Assembly: GCA_010692635.1 (NCBI GenBank)
Contig: JAAHGL010000006.1
Location: forward strand, 1 to 64,000
Reading direction: 5' to 3'
Origin: Symploca sp. SIO2C1
Lineage (GTDB): Bacteria > Cyanobacteriota > Cyanobacteriia > Cyanobacteriales > Coleofasciculaceae
Length of the DNA: 64,000 bases
Shown piece by piece: positions 62,537 through 64,000 of this stretch. The stretch's first letter is position 1. Each line of letters begins with the position of its first letter. The notes beneath the pieces are model-generated. The model ran no database searches. It had not been told where the DNA came from and worked only from the letters and a program-made list of their open reading frames with translations. The position numbers and the translations under genes are program-made.

Positions 62537-64000
62537 ATGACGGATACTCCCAATCCTGATAATCAGCCGCCAGAGTCAAATTCTACTAATCAAGAAGAAT
62601 CAGCTGCCTCCAACACGGTACGGCGCTCAAAGCTACAACGTATCTTACTAGGTCTGGTTGTCGTTTTGCTCGTTGCGACTGGGGGATGTATAGCTGTAGC
62701 TTGGATTCTTATTCAGCAAATGCTCTCACCCCAGGTGGAGAAAAGTTTAACCCGCCTCTTGGATCGTAAAGTGGAGATTGGGGAAGTGGAAAGCTTTTCC
62801 CTGACTGGTTTACGGTTTGGTTCTTCTGCCTTACCCGCAACACCCACAGATCCAGATAAAGCTGCCATTCAGGCGGTGGATGTCGCGTTTAATCCGGTGA
62901 AGCTACTGTTTAATCGTACCCTGGAGCTGAATGTCACCCTGGTGAATCCCGATTTATATGTGGAGCAGGATGCTGAGGGAAGATGGATTACCACGGAAAT
63001 TAAGCAGCAAAAAGCAGGTGCTCTAAAGGTAGAGTTGGGGACAATTCGCGCTCGGAATGCCGATGTTGTTTTGGTTCCCAGGGGAGCTAAGGATAATCCG
63101 AACACCCCTGTAGAGGTTTTGGTACCTCAAGCTAAGGTGAAATTTTTTGAGGATAATAAGCGGCTTCGTTTTGATGTGCAGGGTCAGTTAGTTAGTGGGG
63201 GAAATTTCAGTCTTAAGGGTGAAGACTATCGTCCCACAAAATCAACTAATTTAGCAATTTCAGCTCAGAATGTAGAGGTTGCTGAGGTTAGTAGGTTGAT
63301 TCAGTTACCGTTGGTGCTGCAAGCTGGTCAAGTTGCTGGTAATTTGGAATTACAGATACGACCAGATGAACCTTTGCAGTTGTTTGGACTGTTAAATGTT
63401 AAAGATGTTACGACACAAATAGCTAACCTGCCTCAGCCTTTTAGTAAGAGTAATGGTAAGTTACGTTTTAAGGGAACTGAGATTTGGTTGGATCAGGTTA
63501 AAGCACTATTTGGTGAGATTCCTGGTAAGGCTAACGGTGTAATTGATACCGAAGGGGAGTTTAAGCTGTCAGCACAAACTCAACCGGTAGAAGTGAAGCA
63601 GGCTTGGCAGACATTTGGACTCAATAAGTTGCCTGTACCAGTAGTGGGTAAGGTGAAGACAGATTTGCAAGTCACAGGGCCAATTAATCAACCGATTGTT
63701 TCTGGTAAACTACTTACAACTAAGCCGACTAAGATTGATAAAGTCACTTTTGACAAGGTTGCTGCTGACTTTAGGCTAACAACTAGTAACCAAAAACTAG
63801 CCATTAACAATTTGCAAGCTCAGCCTATAGTTGGTGGCTTAGTGACAGGAAAAGGTGAAATAGGATTAAAGAAGAACGAAAACTTACTCTTCAATCTCCA
63901 GGCAAAGCAAGTTCCAGGAGACGCGATCGCAACTATATATAATATCAAGTTACCCCTTCCCCTAGGACCAGTTTCCGGTAAGACGCAAGTTGTGGTGCCT
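62537..64000 (+). CDS. TamB/Tic236-like translocation and assembly protein, partial
   Basis: At least 488 residues, open to the window edge. The N-terminus is polar and disordered (MTDTPNPDNQPPESNSTNQE). One membrane anchor follows (ILLGLVVVLLVATGGCIAVAW), then a long beta-rich region: LTRLLDRKVEIGEVESFSL, AIQAVDVAFNPVKLLFNRTL, ELNVTLVNPDLYVEQDAEG. This is the DUF748/AsmA-like start of cyanobacterial TamB homologues, related to plastid Tic236, which bridge the inner and outer membranes. Only the first part is visible; full proteins exceed 1,500 residues. The ATG follows AAGGAGCACAGCTA, a good ribosome binding site. Confidence 0.85.
   Translation, partial: MTDTPNPDNQPPESNSTNQEESAASNTVRRSKLQRILLGLVVVLLVATGGCIAVAWILIQQMLSPQVEKSLTRLLDRKVEIGEVESFSLTGLRFGSSALPATPTDPDKAAIQAVDVAFNPVKLLFNRTLELNVTLVNPDLYVEQDAEGRWITTEIKQQKAGALKVELGTIRARNADVVLVPRGAKDNPNTPVEVLVPQAKVKFFEDNKRLRFDVQGQLVSGGNFSLKGEDYRPTKSTNLAISAQNVEVAEVSRLIQLPLVLQAGQVAGNLELQIRPDEPLQLFGLLNVKDVTTQIANLPQPFSKSNGKLRFKGTEIWLDQVKALFGEIPGKANGVIDTEGEFKLSAQTQPVEVKQAWQTFGLNKLPVPVVGKVKTDLQVTGPINQPIVSGKLLTTKPTKIDKVTFDKVAADFRLTTSNQKLAINNLQAQPIVGGLVTGKGEIGLKKNENLLFNLQAKQVPGDAIATIYNIKLPLPLGPVSGKTQVVVP

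Overview
The window is chromosomal DNA from a cyanobacterium, most likely a filamentous, repeat-rich one. The evidence is petC-petA (cytochrome b6f), psbK directly after tgt, a Psb28-family gene, many copies of the HIP1 octamer GCGATCGC, cyanobacterial conserved families (DUF3598, DUF3067, TIGR01777, TIGR03492, Tic236/TamB-like) and several arrays of heptanucleotide tandem repeats. All identifications come from reading sequence and recalling families; no database search was run.

Layout. 1-2.9 kb: a secreted TPR protein, an ABC ATPase and a DUF433 antitoxin whose toxin partner is internally deleted. 3.3-7.5 kb is a mobile-element scar: an internally deleted ISKra4-like element, a stretch with a secreted DUF4430-like protein, a tail/injection-system protein fragment, an internally deleted IS701-like element and a truncated HNH gene. 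7.7-13.3 kb: a nuclease-like protein, a Ser/Thr kinase with an altered DFG motif, a UbiB-family kinase and a PP2C phosphatase. 13.5-16.6 kb: a nucleotidyltransferase and an IS605-type element (tnpA/tnpB) lying between an FHA fragment and an SPFH-like fragment on the same strand. 16.7-25.5 kb: metabolic and regulatory genes, including aldehyde dehydrogenase, a winged-helix regulator, mraY, a glycosyltransferase and an aminotransferase. 25.7-28 kb: a broken universal stress gene and a tightly linked AAA ATPase plus DUF4435/TOPRIM-like pair, the best candidate defence system here. 28-43 kb: housekeeping genes, including cobS, tgt, psbK, tRNA-Cys, an M48 peptidase, psb28 and a lone phnC. 44-46 kb: an orphan dndD. 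47-54 kb: a VOC protein, a TPR-CHAT protein and two pentapeptide proteins, one carrying a nuclease-like C-terminal domain. 54.6-58.5 kb: DUF3067, petC, petA and an SGNH-like lipoprotein. 58.5-62.2 kb: Uma2, an antitoxin with a PIN toxin split by a MITE, a MITE related to the IS701-like element, glnT, and a DUF433 antitoxin without its toxin. 62.5 kb to the end: the start of a TamB/Tic236-like gene.

The strongest theme is interplay between genes and small repeats. At least eight MITE-like families with terminal inverted repeats (TIRs) are present. Their ends supply stop codons or C-terminal residues to three genes and the start codon to another, and one splits a PIN toxin with a clean 8-bp target duplication. 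In all three recognisable toxin-antitoxin loci the antitoxin frame is intact and the toxin is deleted, split or missing. Almost all short tandem arrays have a 7-nt period, and several adjoin one shared module.
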